Origin: Gari tellinella
Taxonomy: Eukaryota > Mollusca > Bivalvia > Cardiida > Psammobiidae
DNA length: 64,000 bases
Direction of reading: 5' to 3'
Assembly: GCA_922989275.2 (NCBI GenBank)
Contig: OV277861.1
Span: 41,914,623-41,978,622 of the forward strand
Part shown: one piece after another, positions 32,236-46,100 of the stretch
Layout: each line of letters begins with the position of its first letter
Numbering within the stretch: the first letter of the stretch is position 1
Translations under genes and position numbers: made by a program
Notes under the pieces: model-generated
Told to the model about the DNA's origin: nothing
The model's input: only the letters and a program-made list of their open reading frames with translations
The model's database searches: none

Positions 32236-32478
32236 CTCTTTCCTGCCTTAAACTATAAATGGTCAATTCCAGTTTCCATTTTAGTCTAGTCCATTTCTAA
32301 CTTTTAAGGGTTGTTTTTGTCAATGTTTGGCGTTATGACAAACAGTGAAGACCCTGATCAGAGGGCTCCTTTCGGAGCCCTCTGATCTGGGTATTCACTG
32401 TTTGCATAGGATAAGTGTACAATTTACATATACACTGTTTGAAAAGGACACCTACATGCGGGACTAGGGTTCAAAGGG
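32236..32478 (+). mobile_element. MITE-B
   Basis: TTAA-flanked (32232-32235, 32479-32482), CTCTTTCCTGCC start, hairpin near 32340-32410, GTTCAAAGGG end. Confidence 0.85.
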
Positions 32479-32550
32479 TTAAGAAGATGATATTTCAGCA
32501 GTGAAAGCATTAGTTATAAATGTCATATTTGGGGGAACAGCAGTATACAT

Positions 32551-32716
32551 TTGTTTCATAGGTACTAAGGGAACAGTCAAATCATTGACCCGAGGTAGCA
32601 GGGAAGACCTTGAGAACTGTTGCCCGAGGCCAACGGCCGAGGGCAACAGTTCTCAAGGTCTTCCCTGCTACCGAGGGACAATGGTTTGACTGTTCCCGAA
32701 GTAACTATCAAACAAA
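32551..32716. mobile_element. palindromic element P, GC-rich core
   Basis: Arms GGGAACAGTCAAATCATTG and GCAGGGAAGACCTTGAGAAC pair across CGAGGCCAACGGCCG. A relative lies at 45952-46124. A second inverted pair, TTACCTGACTCTCTATTTAA (32725) and complement (33349-33368), surrounds the next 640 bp. Confidence 0.7.
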
Positions 32717-33412
32717 TGATTTATTACCTGACTCTCTATTTAAGCCAGGCTGAATGAATGGCTACATCTAGATCTATCTAGATATACAAGATTTGAACAA
32801 CACGTATTTATAAATTCTAAAGATGACCTTACGTGTATATTTAATATTAATTCAATTCAATACAACAACTGAATGTGAACATCACTGTTTTGTAAAAAAG
32901 ATGTCTAACATATTCATATTTTCAATTAAAATTGAATTATTATTGTTTCTTATTGACTGAAATTGATTGACACTTTGTCGAAATTACGTCATGTATAATA
33001 TGACGTCATTTATGTTTGTAACGTCATAATTTGTTTAAAAAAAGGAAGATGTTAGATCTGCAAGCGGTTTATGGCTTTTATTCGGAGTTACTCTTAATTT
33101 TAGGTCTAGAACTATATAGCCTTTAAAGGGATTGTTCGGGAGAGAAAAAAACGACCCGATTAACTCCGCAAAAGGCTAGATCCTTAAACAAAAATCTGTA
33201 TCATAAAGACGCCTTATTTGGTCCCGCGATGCAGAAAAGTTTTGCGCACCATTTTCGCGCATGTAACAGTGCTATGTAACATTAAACTGTTGCCCGCTGG
33301 CCTCAGTCTGGTAAATATTTCGGAAAACAGTCAAAAATGCTTAATATTCACTTAAATAGAGAGTCAGGTAATAACAAGCATTGTTGCTTGGAGTGAATCG
33401 TAGGGAGGGAGC

Positions 33413-33605
33413 CAGAGCTCCAGATAAGGGGAGCATTTCAAAAATTAAAACTTTTGTTTCTGGATTAAATCCTATGGTGTAACTACTCATTAGAATCGCC
33501 TCTTCGAGACGATTCTAATGAGTAGTAACACCATAGGATTTGGTGCTGAAATTAGTGAGAAAATGATTGATTTGTTCAGTTTACCCCCTCTTATCTGGAG
33601 CCCTG
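33413..33605 (+). mobile_element. MITE-D
   Basis: CAGAGCTCCAGATAAGGGG start and TTATCTGGAGCCCTG end, central palindrome GAATCGCCTCTTCGAGACGATTC region intact. Confidence 0.8.
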
Positions 33606-33872
33606 GGGAGCACTGTATTGCTAATGGGTGTGACTACTAGACCCTAGGCTCAAATCTGACCAATCAAATGCTTGAGAACGATATCAGACTCAACTCAAAC
33701 TCTTTTTAACCTTGAACCTTGCAATAGCTCATTTAAATAAAGGTTTTAAAAATAAAATGTGCTTCTATGACGAGAAAAATGGCTACACAAATTACACAAA
33801 TACATGAATGTCGAGAGTAAAACATAGTTATAACAAACACTGTTGTTTTTTTCTGTCACAAACTGATCAAAT

Positions 33873-34102
33873 TCAATCAGCTTTTTTTCTCTTTCCGTTT
33901 CTGACACCGCCTGCCTTCAAGCCTCCTCTATCATTGACTAGCAATTCCGTCCCGTTCGCCGTCTTGACTGACCCGTTGACTTGACCTCTGTGTAAGTTGG
34001 AGACAATGACGTTCTGATCGCAAAACTCAAACCAAGCTGTGGCGTGGTATGCAATATTTGCATAGGCGATCAAGTATTCAAACACAGAGAATTTGCTGAA
34101 TG
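33873..34102 (-). CDS. PGAP2: PGAP2 exon 5 (last coding exon)
   Basis: Acceptor TTTTCCAG before 34102. Encodes the last membrane segment (residues 218-243), then a polar tail (HRGQVNGSVKTANGTELL) ending GKRKKAD and TGA at 33873-33875. Confidence 0.88.
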
Positions 34103-37100
34103 CTGGAAAAAATAGAGAAAAGAAGTACAATCAAACCTGTTAAGAGACCACTGACGAGGTGGTCTTTAAACCCCACCCCACTACAAAACATAGTTTGACA
34201 CCTTTACCTACATGTATTCACCATAGAAATACATTTAACCCATTACCCCATAAAAACACCTTTTTATGCCTTTCACTTCTTCCTCCACTTAAGAAATAGT
34301 TTCACTTTATACAGATATGAATATGTACCATGACTAAGCTAAGTGACCACTTAAATCAGGTTGAAAATAAAGCAAAATGTGCCTTAACTCTTTCCTCCCT
34401 GAAACTTCAAATGGACAATTCCAGTTTCCATTTTAGTCTAGTCCATTTCTGACTTTTAAGGGTTGTTTTTGTCAATGTTTGACATAATGACAAACAGTGA
34501 AGACCCTGATCAGAGGGCTCCTTTCGGAGCCCTCTGATCTGGGTCTTCACTGTTTGCACAGGACATGTGTACTATTCGCATGTACACTGTTTGAAAAGGA
34601 CGCCTATATGCGCGACTAGGGTTCAAAGGGTTAAGGCACATTCTGCTTTATTTTCAGCCTGCTTTAAGCTACAATCTACTAGCATATAGAAACTATTTCT
34701 TATGTCACATATTCATGACTGTATAAAGAACAACCATTTTCTTTGGTGGAGGAATAAATTAAAGGCATCAAAGGTTTATTTATGGGGTAATGGGTTAACC
34801 CTTTCCCCCGTAGAAGCCCCTTTTAGCGAATATGATTTATTCCTCCGCTGAAGAAAATAGTTCCAATATAATCAGTCATGATATATATTACAGGGAATAT
34901 TTTCTATATTCTTGCACATGATAGCTTAAAGCAGGCCGAAAGTAAAGCAGAATGTGCCTTATGGCACATTCTGCTTTACTTTCAACCTGCTTTAAGCAGT
35001 CACCTATCTTTAATACTTTAAATTGGCTATCAGGTAAAGGGTTAAACCTAATGTTTTTATCTTATATTGAAGCTTTCTGAAAACATTGTCAACCCAGTTT
35101 AGACAGCTCCTGTAAGAGATGTCTGATTAGAGTCTTCACTGTTTTCTTGTATGTTCTGTCTGATGTGAGCCTGTTCTCTTTCCCAGGGTGAAAAATCCAT
35201 ATTTTCTGAGCCAATGTAATAGTTCAGTGGGCAGAGGTTTATGCATGAATATTTAGCACAAGAAGGGTAAGATCTATAAAATAGGTCCTAGGATTTCAAT
35301 AATAACACATTCAACCCTAGTCACGAGTATATTTGTCATTTACCAAAAGTATACCTATGGAGAGTACATTTGTCCTATGCAAACAGTGGAGACCAAGATA
35401 TGTGAAGTAAGCTCCTAATGGAGCCCTCTGACTAGTGTACTAGACCTAATTGGAAACTGAAATTGTCCATTAAAAGTTTCACGGGTGAATGAGTTAAGTT
35501 ATTCTAATGGCTAATCCACACTTTGTCAGTATTGATTTTGTATATGGTTATTGTTATCATGTATTAGGATGAACTTGCCCCTGGGCTTTATACCTATTGT
35601 AGTGAGCTTGACAATCTATGTACATAAAGAGGGGGAAATCCCATAGAAGCATACCTACATACGATGTAGCTAGTTTTATTTCAGACACAGAACTTCTGAT
35701 TGAACTTCAGTAACCCTAATTGTGCGGGCAAACAAATACATGAATATACATAAACCTCCGGTCAGGGTCTGCACTGTTTACAGTATTGAAGAAAGATGGT
35801 TGCTTAAAGCAGGCTGAAAGTAAAGCAGAATGTGCCTTCAGGCACATTCTGCTTTACTTTTAACCTGCTTTAACCCATCACCCCATAAATATGCCTTTTT
35901 ACGCCTCTAAATTTATTCCTCCACTTGTTGTTGTTGTTGCTGCTAAGGTTAATAGTCACCCATAATCTTTTTCAGATGTGTCCACTATAGAAAATAGGTT
36001 CAATTGATGCAGTAATGAACATGTACCATCAGAAATATTTCCTATATCCTAGCAGATGGTTGCTTAAAGCAGGCTGTTTTAAGTGGCCACCTGTCTTCAA
36101 AACCAGAAACAGGCTATAGGGTAATGGATTAACAAGGTATCTTGCAAAACATACCTATAAGAAATAAGTAAATGCTTCAAAGGGTCTTTCTATGGCGTAA
36201 AGGTTTAACTCATTGACCTCTGAAATTTTAAATTGGCAATTTTCCAAATCAGCCCAGTCCATTTTTTACTCTTTAGGGTTGATTTAAAAAATATATTACA
36301 AAATGACAAACAATGCAGACGCTGATCAGGGTCTGCACTGTTTGCATAGGACAAGTGTATTCTTTCAGATGTACATGGTTTGTGTTAATGATGAGTATAT
36401 TCCTTGCTAGGGTTTGATATATAAAGGTTTGACTTCACAATACGAGTATATAAGAGTTTGAATCATTGTGAGCAAATTAAGGATAATACACCTTCAGCAC
36501 TTAGGGGGGACGTTACGTTTTACCTTAGCAGAAACAAGAACAACCAGGCTAATGAACAATTCAACCACATCCAATCTTTACGCTTCACAGCCCATCAACA
36601 AAAACATGCTTACTAAAGCCGTCAATAAAATATAAGCATATGGGCCGTTTTGACCCGTCACTGGCAAATACCTACCTTCTGGTATACAGTGGAACCGATG
36701 CTGCACAAAATATTTTAGAAGACCAACAGTAGACACAGCGATGATCAACAACATCACTTTCTTCCAGAAGTAGGACTTCTTCTCCTGGAAAAAAAATACA
36801 ATAAAACCTCATTATCATAACCACTAATAGGGTTAACTTATTCACCCCTGGAACCTTAGCTCTTTGAACCCTAGTCCCGCATATTGGCGTCCTTTGCAAA
36901 CAGTGTACACTTGAATAGTACACTTGTCCTATGCAAACAGTGAAGACCCAGATCAGAGGGCTCCTAGGAGCCCTCTGATCAGGGTCTTCACTGTTTGTCA
37001 TAATGCCAGATATTGACAAAAACAACCCTTAAAAGTCAGAAATGGACTAGACTTAAATGGAATCTTGAATTGTCTATTTAAATTTTCAGGGAGGAAAGAG

Positions 37101-40100
37101 TTAAATGGACAGTTCCAATTTCTCAAAAAGTTGTGTCCATATTTGACTATTTAGGTTTTTTTGTTTTTTTTTATATCTTATTGCAAAATGACAAACAGTA
37201 CAGACCCTGATCAGAGGCCTCCTCTAGGAGCTGTCTACATTGTTTGCATATAGGACATTTAGGATAAAGTTTGTCACTCCTCGATCTTTGAGACAAGCTG
37301 ATCTCAACTGAGTCTAAAATTGAAATGTTATTAAGCCAGTCTAGGCAAGCTTAATAACTTTTCTATTCTAGACGAAGTTAAAAGATCAGCTTGTCTCAAA
37401 GATCGCCAAGTGACAGATTCTTTTTTCTCACATAACCACCATTTTTAACTCTTTCCTCCCTGAAACTTTAAATGGACAATTCCAGTTTCGATTTTTGTCT
37501 AGTCCATTTCTGGCTTTTAAGAGTTGTTTTTGTCAATTTTGGCATTACTGACAAACAGTGAAGACCCTGATCAGAGGGCTCCTTTCGGAGCCCTCTGATC
37601 TGGGTCTTCACTGTTTGCACAGGACAAGTGTATTATTCACATGTACACTATTTGAAATGATGCCTATATGCGGGACTAGGGTTCAAAGGGTTAAGGTATT
37701 TAAAACTATTATAAGGCCATTGCTAGGGTTGAATGTGTTAACTCATTGAACCACAGAGATGAGTACAACTACAATGTATATTCATCATTGTAACACGGCT
37801 GCGGCATTTTTCTATAGAAAAGTACCCCAGTTTAAGTTGAATACCGCACACTTTGTAGTGGGCGGAGTTTCCCCGCCCATGCAATAACTGGTAGAAAACC
37901 ATGCAGTTAACTAGTTAACCGCACAGTAATGGCGGACATCTAGTTAACCGCACAGTCTGGCGCACATCCGGTGTTGCAGATATAAAGCCCCAGATAAGAG
38001 CGAGTAAATGGAACAAATCCAAATTTTCTCACTCATTTCAACATTTAATCCTATGGTGTTACTATTCATTAGAATCGTCTCGAAGAGACGATTCTAGTGA
38101 GTAGTGACACCATAGGGTTTAATGCAGAAATAAAGATTTTAGTTCTTGAAATACTCCTCTTATCTGGAGCCTTGGCATGGTAATAGCAGCACAAGTCACA
38201 ATGGAGAAATTACACGATTTGTTTTGAACAATAAACAATTTTGTGCAAAATTGATAATTCCTTTTCAACCAGTTTGGATCCAGACCAGACGCCTTGTACA
38301 AAGCGTCTTATCTGGGTCCAAATATTGTGCAAAGGAAAAATTGCTAAATATTTGATTGAGAAATGCAATCGTGTTCTCTACTGCAAATCGTCCCGTCATC
38401 ACTGTGCCGATATCCATATTAATCATTTTAAGTAAACACGCGCGAAAGCTAGTGACGAAAATACAGGGCTGCCATAAGTTGACGAAGGTTTTTCAAGTGC
38501 GATTTTACGAATCGTACCTTTTCCCCGTCGCCTGTTTCTAGTTTTGTTGACACGTGACTGCTTAAAGCAGGCTGAAAGTAAAGCAAAATGCGCCTTAAGA
38601 CGCATTCTGCTTTACTTTCAGCCTGCTTTAAGCTACAATGTACCATGTACTAGAAAAAAAATCCGAAGATTTAGGAAAAATCCGGAGAAATGGCAACCCT
38701 GCAAATATTCCCAGAAACTAGAACATTCGTCTTTACAGCAAAACTTTAACACACTGCCCGCGAAAGCGATCTATGCTGGAAGTTGTCGGATTGGTTAACG
38801 AGTATACGTTCCAGTCTTTGATTGGTCTCTTTTATGGGGTTTACACTACCTTTGATTAGCAAAGCGCTCAACATTTGGTATAACTTGCGCAGATAGCGAT
38901 GTTGTTCCTGTCACTGATTGGTCATTCAAATGGGGATTCTAATAGATGTCAAAAGCGCTCAATAGTTGATGTAAATTGCACAGAGCCCAACCTCTTGGTC
39001 TATATTTAGCCATATTACAAGCAATATATTGCAGTATCTCCAACTCGTTATCTAATTAAACACGCCCACATACACTCGTGCGCATGCGCGCACTCATGTA
39101 CAGTGTGCGCGTTTAATTGAGATAACTCGTGGGAGCTATGCAATATATATAACTTAACAAACTGTACCTTTGAATAGTACACTTCTCCTATGCAAACAGC
39201 GTAGACCCTGATCAAAGGGTTCCTGAAGGAGCCCTCTGATCAGGGTCTACACTGTTTGTCAATTAGGAACATTCTGCTTTACTTTCATTCTGCATTGAGC
39301 AGGAGCATGCTTTCAATAACTAAAAACAAGCTAAAGAGTAATGGGTTACAATGTCTTTATAAATCATGCAGCATAATAGTTATACATTATAATAATTATA
39401 CAGTCATTAATAGAAGAAATATATTCTATGTCCCAGCAGATGGTAGCTTAAAGCAAGCTGAAAGTGAATAAGAATGCACCTTAAGGAGCATTCTGCTTTC
39501 CTTCAACCTGCTTTAATTAAGTGGTCACCTATATTCAAAACCAGAAACAGGCTACGGACTACGAAGTACATGTATAGGGATAATTAATTTCTTTGTGTGT
39601 ACATAATTATTTTACCACTTCTGTCATTGTCCCGCAGTGTGCCAGCTTGAACAGAACTGTATTGAACACCATGTTAGCTATACTGGTCACCATGAACACC
39701 ACAAATATCTTCTCATGCAGCGCTGAAATATAAATTAATAATTATACAGTCAAAAGTCAATAACTTTAAACTTGTTTCAGTCAAATTAACAGAGCTCCAG
39801 ATAAAGGTTTTTTTTTCCAAAATCTTAATTTCAGCACCAAACCCTATGGTGTCACTACTCATTAGAATCGTCTCTTCAATACGATTCTAATGAGTTTAAC
39901 ACCATAGGTTTTGGTGCTGAAATGAGTAAAAACATGTTGAATTTGTTCAGTTTACTCCCTCTTATCTAGAGCCCTGAAATAACACATACATGTACTTCTT
40001 CTTCAGTTGAAAACTCGAGCTTGCTTAACCCATTTATCCCTAAAATCGCCTTTTTACACCTTTAAATTATTCATCCACTGAGGAAAATAGTTCCACTTCA

Positions 40101-43100
40101 TACAGTCATGAATATGAACCATAAAAAAATATGTTCTCTATTCTAGTAGATTTTTGCTTAAAGCAGGCTGAAAGTAAAGCAGAATATACCTTAAGGGTGT
40201 CAATGTCATGAATTTGGGAACTTTTCAAAGTACATGAAAACACTCTATGATGGTTTTGTATTGAAGAGCTATTTAAGATGAATGAAAAAATAGAAAAAGT
40301 GTACATTTTGGTGAACAACAGTTGGCTTTACGGCCATGTAAAATTTACCCCACCCACTTCATCTTATTTTGTCCTTTTCAAACAGCCCGCTTCAATAAAA
40401 CCCATTTTAAATGAAAACAAATATGATAATTTGGTTTTGTGTTATTTATTTCCTATCTATGGTAGTATTTCTTCATACAAAAACTAATTTAAGAAAAAAA
40501 AGGCACCAAATGTGAAATTTATAAAGCTCTAAATATCATCGGTATGGTACTTTTTTGTAAATTTTGTAAGGGGCGATAACTCTTTTTACTTTAATAACTC
40601 AAAATTTTCAACACTGACCTTTCAATTTCTTTTCATAATTTGAACTGCCTTAGTATGGGCTTTCATCAGGTAGAATATAAGAAAAAGTTAAATACTAGAA
40701 CTATTTCATTTTCAAACTTTTTTACTTTTTTTCATAAAATAAAAAATCTAATAAAATCATGCCCTATATAAAGCATATTTTTGATATTCAAGGATCCATA
40801 TTGTACAAACCTGGTGCCTGCTTTGTCTAAATTTGGTTTATATATGTGAACATACCACCATAGACATGAAATAAATAAAGAAAACCCAAATTAACATTTT
40901 TGTTTTGTTTTGAAATAGATTTTACTGAAGCTTGTACTCTGAATGGGTAAAATTTGAAAAAAAAATCCAAATTTGACATACCTTTTTCAAATCGCTGTAG
41001 CTCAAAAAAAAAGGACACCACCATATATATTTTTTTTCATTTTTTCATTCATCATAAATAGCTCTTCCAAAAATACAATGATAGAAAAAAAGTTTAATAC
41101 ATGTACTTTGAAAAAATGGCTCATGACATTGATACACCCTTAAAGCGCATTCTGCTTTAATTTCAATCTGCTTTAAGTAGCAAATTGTTTTCAAATACAG
41201 AAACAGGCTATGGGGTAATGAGTTAACACTGCATCCTCCCTGGAACCTCGAATGGACAATTCCAGTTTCCATTCTAGTATAGTTTAGTCCAGTTTGACTA
41301 TTTAGTGTTGTTTTTTACCAATGTATTACAATATGACAAACAGTGCAAACCCTGATCAGAGGGCTCCTTTAAGCTCTTCACTGTTTGACAAGTGCACTCT
41401 TCACAGGTACACTGATTGCAAAGGAGTGACTAGGGTTCAAATGGTAAACCCATTCTTACATAAATATGCATTTTTATGCCTTTATTTATTCCTCCACTGA
41501 AGAAAATAGTTCCACTTTAAACAGTAATGAATATGCAGCATAAAAAAATGTTCTATATCCTAACAGATGGTTGTTTAAAGCAGGTTGAAAGTTAAGCAGA
41601 AGGCACCTTACAGCACATTCTGCCTTACTTTCAATCTGCTAAGAGGTTAACTATCTTCAAAACTAGAAACTAGCCATGGGGTGAAGGGTTAACCCTTAGC
41701 CCGCTAAATAAATTGTCGTCTGCTATATCGTCGTCTGCTTCAAGTTTCAAAGTGCTTCAAAGTTGCTGAAAATGTTGTCTGAGTGTCAAACAGCTTGGAT
41801 CCGGATCCAAGCTGTTTGCATATGGAGCTACAGTCGTGAGTGGCAGGCTAAGGGTTAATGGGTTAAGTTTGCTTTTATCTTGCCCTGATAAAATTATAAA
41901 TGCACAAGTTTAACTCTTTCAACACAAAGTAAAACTTGTGGGTTATTAGGTTCCCTTGTGGATTTTTCAGATACTCAAAAATGAAACAGTCTACTTGGAA
42001 TTCCTGGAAGTTTAATAACTACTGGTCTAATTTAGCAAACAGTATAGACCCAGATCAGAGGGCTCCTATAGGAGCCCTCTGATCTGGGTCTACACTGTTT
42101 GCAATGTAATGGGCATAAGCCATAATTATGTAATGGGCATATTTGAAATAGGTCTATGGTGTTGAGATAGGTCTTTGGTGTAGGATTCGTCTGATCTGGG
42201 TCTACACTGTTTGCAAATGTAATGGGCATAAGCCATAATTATGTAAAGGGCATATTTGAAATAGGTCTTTGGTGTTGAGATAGGTCTGTGGTGTAGGAGC
42301 CCTCTGATCTGGGTCTACACTGTTTGCAAATGTAATGGGCATAAGCCATAATTATGTAAAGGGCATATTTGAAATAGGTCTATGGTGTTGAGATAGGTCT
42401 ATGGTGTAGGAGCCCTCTGATCTGGGTCTACACTGTTTGCAAATGTAATGGGCATAAGCCATAATTATGTAATGGGCATATTTGAAATAGGTCTATGGTG
42501 TTGAGATAGGTCTATGGTGTAGGAGCCATCTGATCTGGGTCTACACTGTTTGCAAATGTAATGGGCATAAGCCATAATTATGTAATGGGCATATTTGAAA
42601 TAGGTCTATGGTGTTGAGATAGGTCTATGGTGTAGGAGCCCTCTGATCTGGGTCTACACTGTTTGCAAATGTAATGGGCATAAGCCATAATTATGTAATG
42701 GGCATATTTGAAATAGGTCCATGGTGTTGAAAGAGCTAAATTGAGATGTCAAAGTCAAGTCGTAAAAAATTGGTGGCAGCTTAAAGCAAGATGAATGGAA
42801 AGCAGCAAGCTCTTTTAGAAGCTTTCTGCTTAACTTTCATCTTGCTTTCAGCAGTCAACTACTTTTAACACAGGAATATACTGTATAATCATGTCGACAT
42901 AATTTGCACTATAGAAAACAATAATTGAGAATAGGTTCAACTCTTTACTCCATAAATAAAATTTAACTTATTCTTTCACCGAAGAAAATATTTCCAATTT
43001 ATACAATCATGAATAGCATATGTATCATCAGAAATATTTTCTATTTCCTAGCAGATGGTACATTAAAGCAGGCTGAAAGTAAAGCAGAATGTGCCGTAAG

Positions 43101-46100
43101 GCACATTCTGCTTTACTTTCAACCTGCTTTAAAAGTTTAAATGATCACTTCAAAACTAGAAACAGACTATGGGTGTGAAGATATGTAAGCTAACAAGCAC
43201 CTTAGAGCTGATATCCCCTGCCGCAGCGATTGTCCAGAAGAAAGTGGCAAACTTTATTGTGGGAGGAAGGGGCAAATGGTGATCACCTGTCTTTAAAGAT
43301 CAACATTCAAAAGCTTTTTACAAAGTTTTATAAAATCCATTCAATTTTGTACATTTTAAAGCCTAAACAATACAAAAAATAAAGCCGTTTGTAGCATTAT
43401 AAATCTAAGTATGACAGGGGCAGGTAACTCTTGATTCAAATTCAACAGTAATTAAACACTTTCAAGAACTTATAATTGTGTAAACACATTTTCAACTCAT
43501 CAAGGGCAGAGTATTCTTGACTAATTTGCACATTTTCGATAATAATTGAACTCATTCTATAAATAATAGCCATATATGATTTAATTTTTTTTTCAAAATC
43601 CATTCACATTTGTACACAATAGCATGTAAACAATAAAGCCATGTTGAGCATTACTAAGTACATAAAGGGCAGATAACTCTTGCCACAAAGTATCCTATTT
43701 TGACAATAATTGCTACCCTTATATTTATATACATCATGTGTAAGTTAAATCAAAATCCATTAAAGACTGTAGTTTCTAGATGGTAAAAACTGTTAAATAT
43801 GGGTTTTTTTTACTCATCAAGGGCAGATAACTGTTGACTAGTTTCTCCATTTTCAAAAATGATAACAATTATTTGAAAACTAATAGCCATACATAGTTTA
43901 AGAATTTGTTTTATCAAAATTCATGCATATTTATAGATACTAGGATGTAAACAATTTAAAAAAAAAGCATTTTCTATCATTTCAAAGTACATCAAGGGCA
44001 GATAACTATTGCCACAAGTATCCTTTTTTGACAATAATTGCACACCTTCAAGAACTTTTACTTATAGACATCGTGTGCAAGTATCATTTAAATCCATTCA
44101 TAATTGTAGTTGCCAGAGAGTAAAAACAGTTAAATATGGCTTTTTTTACTTATCAAGGGCAGATAACTCATGACTAATTTCTCCGTTTTCAACAATAATC
44201 AAATTCATTTGAAAACTAATAGCCATACATAATTCAAGAAAGTTTTATCAAAAATCCATGCATATTTATAGGCTCTAGTATGTAAACAATACCAAAATAA
44301 AGCATTTTCTAAGTACATCAAGGGCAGATAACTCTTGTCACAAGTATCCTTTTTTTACAATAATTGCACACCTGCAAGAACTTGTACTTATAGACAATGT
44401 GTGCAAGTATAAACAAAATATGTTGAATACTGTAGTTGCTAGAGTGTAAAAACTGTTAAATATGGCATTTTTAACACAAAAAGGGCAGATAACTCATAAA
44501 TTCCTAAAATTTTCTGAAAATTTTTTGATTTCCCACGGTGCTCCTATGATGACCAATAAGTATACCAAGTTTAATCCAAATCTGTTTATAGGTTTCGGAG
44601 ATACAGTTGCGGACGGAAAACGTGACGGACGCACGGACGGCATTTTTAACACAAAAAGGGCAGATAACTCATAAATTCCTAAAATTTTCTGAATTTTTTT
44701 TGATTTCCCACGGTGCTCCTATGATGACAAATAAGTATACCAAGTTTAATCCAAATCTGTTTAAAGGTTTCGGAGATACAGTTGCGGACGGAAAACGCAC
44801 GCACGCACACACACACGCACGCACGGACAGCCGGACGGACAGACCTAAAACAGTATCCCTCTGCCTTTCGGCAGGGGATAAAAAGATAACGACCAACTGA
44901 CATTTACAAGTAGAGGAAGTACTTACGATAATTTTCCTTGTTTGATATGCAGCTGACTGCCAGCAAGCAGAAGCATTCTATAGTGTAAAGCCAGAAACAT
45001 AGGCTCATGAGGAACCTGGCCAGTCTCTTGTACTGTACATGAGGTAGCCTGGCTTTGTAGTAGTTAAAGTACATTATTCCAACAAAGAACCGTGGGGTAG
45101 ACTGAAGGCCGATACATATCCTCCATACATAGGCCTGAGGCTTAATCCCTGTGATAGCACTTATGGATGGAATAGTGTTGGTATTCTGTAAGGAGAAAAA
45201 AGGTCCATTATTATTATTATTATTATTATTACACCCGATTTATATAGCGCTCTTTTCACTAAGGAGTTGTGCGTTCAAAAGCGCTTCACATGAAATTATA
45301 TACATGTAAATGTACCTACAAAGTGAGAAAAGTCAAAAAACTACTTTCACAATAAACATGATACATTATGGAGTTACATGGAAACATGGAAATTCTTTCA
45401 ATATTATTACCAAGATTATAAAATTGTTATAGTTAAAATTAATTGCTAACATTCATACATGTAGATCTACAACTAAATTTGTATAATTAGGCACTTAATT
45501 ATTTGAGGATTACCATAGCATGATACAGGATATCAAAGACAGGTGACTGGCATGCTTAGTCTCGGAACTGCAAGATAAAAATAGTAATGCAGAAAACTCC
45601 TACTGCAGCTTAATTACTGCATTATTTCCAGGGCTCCAGATAAGTAGAGTTCAAAAACTAAAATCTTTATTTTTGCTTTAAACCCTATGGTGTCACTACT
45701 CATTAGAATCGTCTCTTCAAGACGATTCTTATAAGTAGTAACACCATAGGATTTGGTGCTGAAATGAGTGAGAAAATGTTGGATTTGTTCGGAAAACTTG
45801 CTTTTATCTGGAGCCCTGATTTCTATCTTGCATCTCAGAGTACATTCCGAGCTTGCATTTAGCAACTATATGTACCTGTATAAGAGACAGCTTTCCAGCA
45901 GTGTGTTAAAAGTTTATTAAAAATAGTTATTCCCTGTTCAACAGTATACAGGTATTTCATGTGTGTTAGGGGAACAGTCAAAACTATTGTCCTGAGGTAT
46001 CAGGGAAGACTTTTGAACAGTTGCCTGCATGAGGCCGAAAGCCTGAAGGCAACGGTTTGAAATGTCTTCCCTGATAACGAGGGACAATATAGTTTTAAAT

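Noticed and set aside
38449..38646. Recurring peptides such as [20 protein letters not shown] at many loci
   Set aside because: These are translations of the MITE-A/E palindrome in different copies, not genes.
42081..42720. CRISPR-like array
   Set aside because: Units are contiguous 113-bp tandem copies of MITE sequence with no spacer diversity, and the genome is eukaryotic.
44607..44900. 97-codon frame with HTHARTDSRTDRP
   Set aside because: Produced by the tandem repeat and microsatellite at the 3' end of a Helentron-like element.
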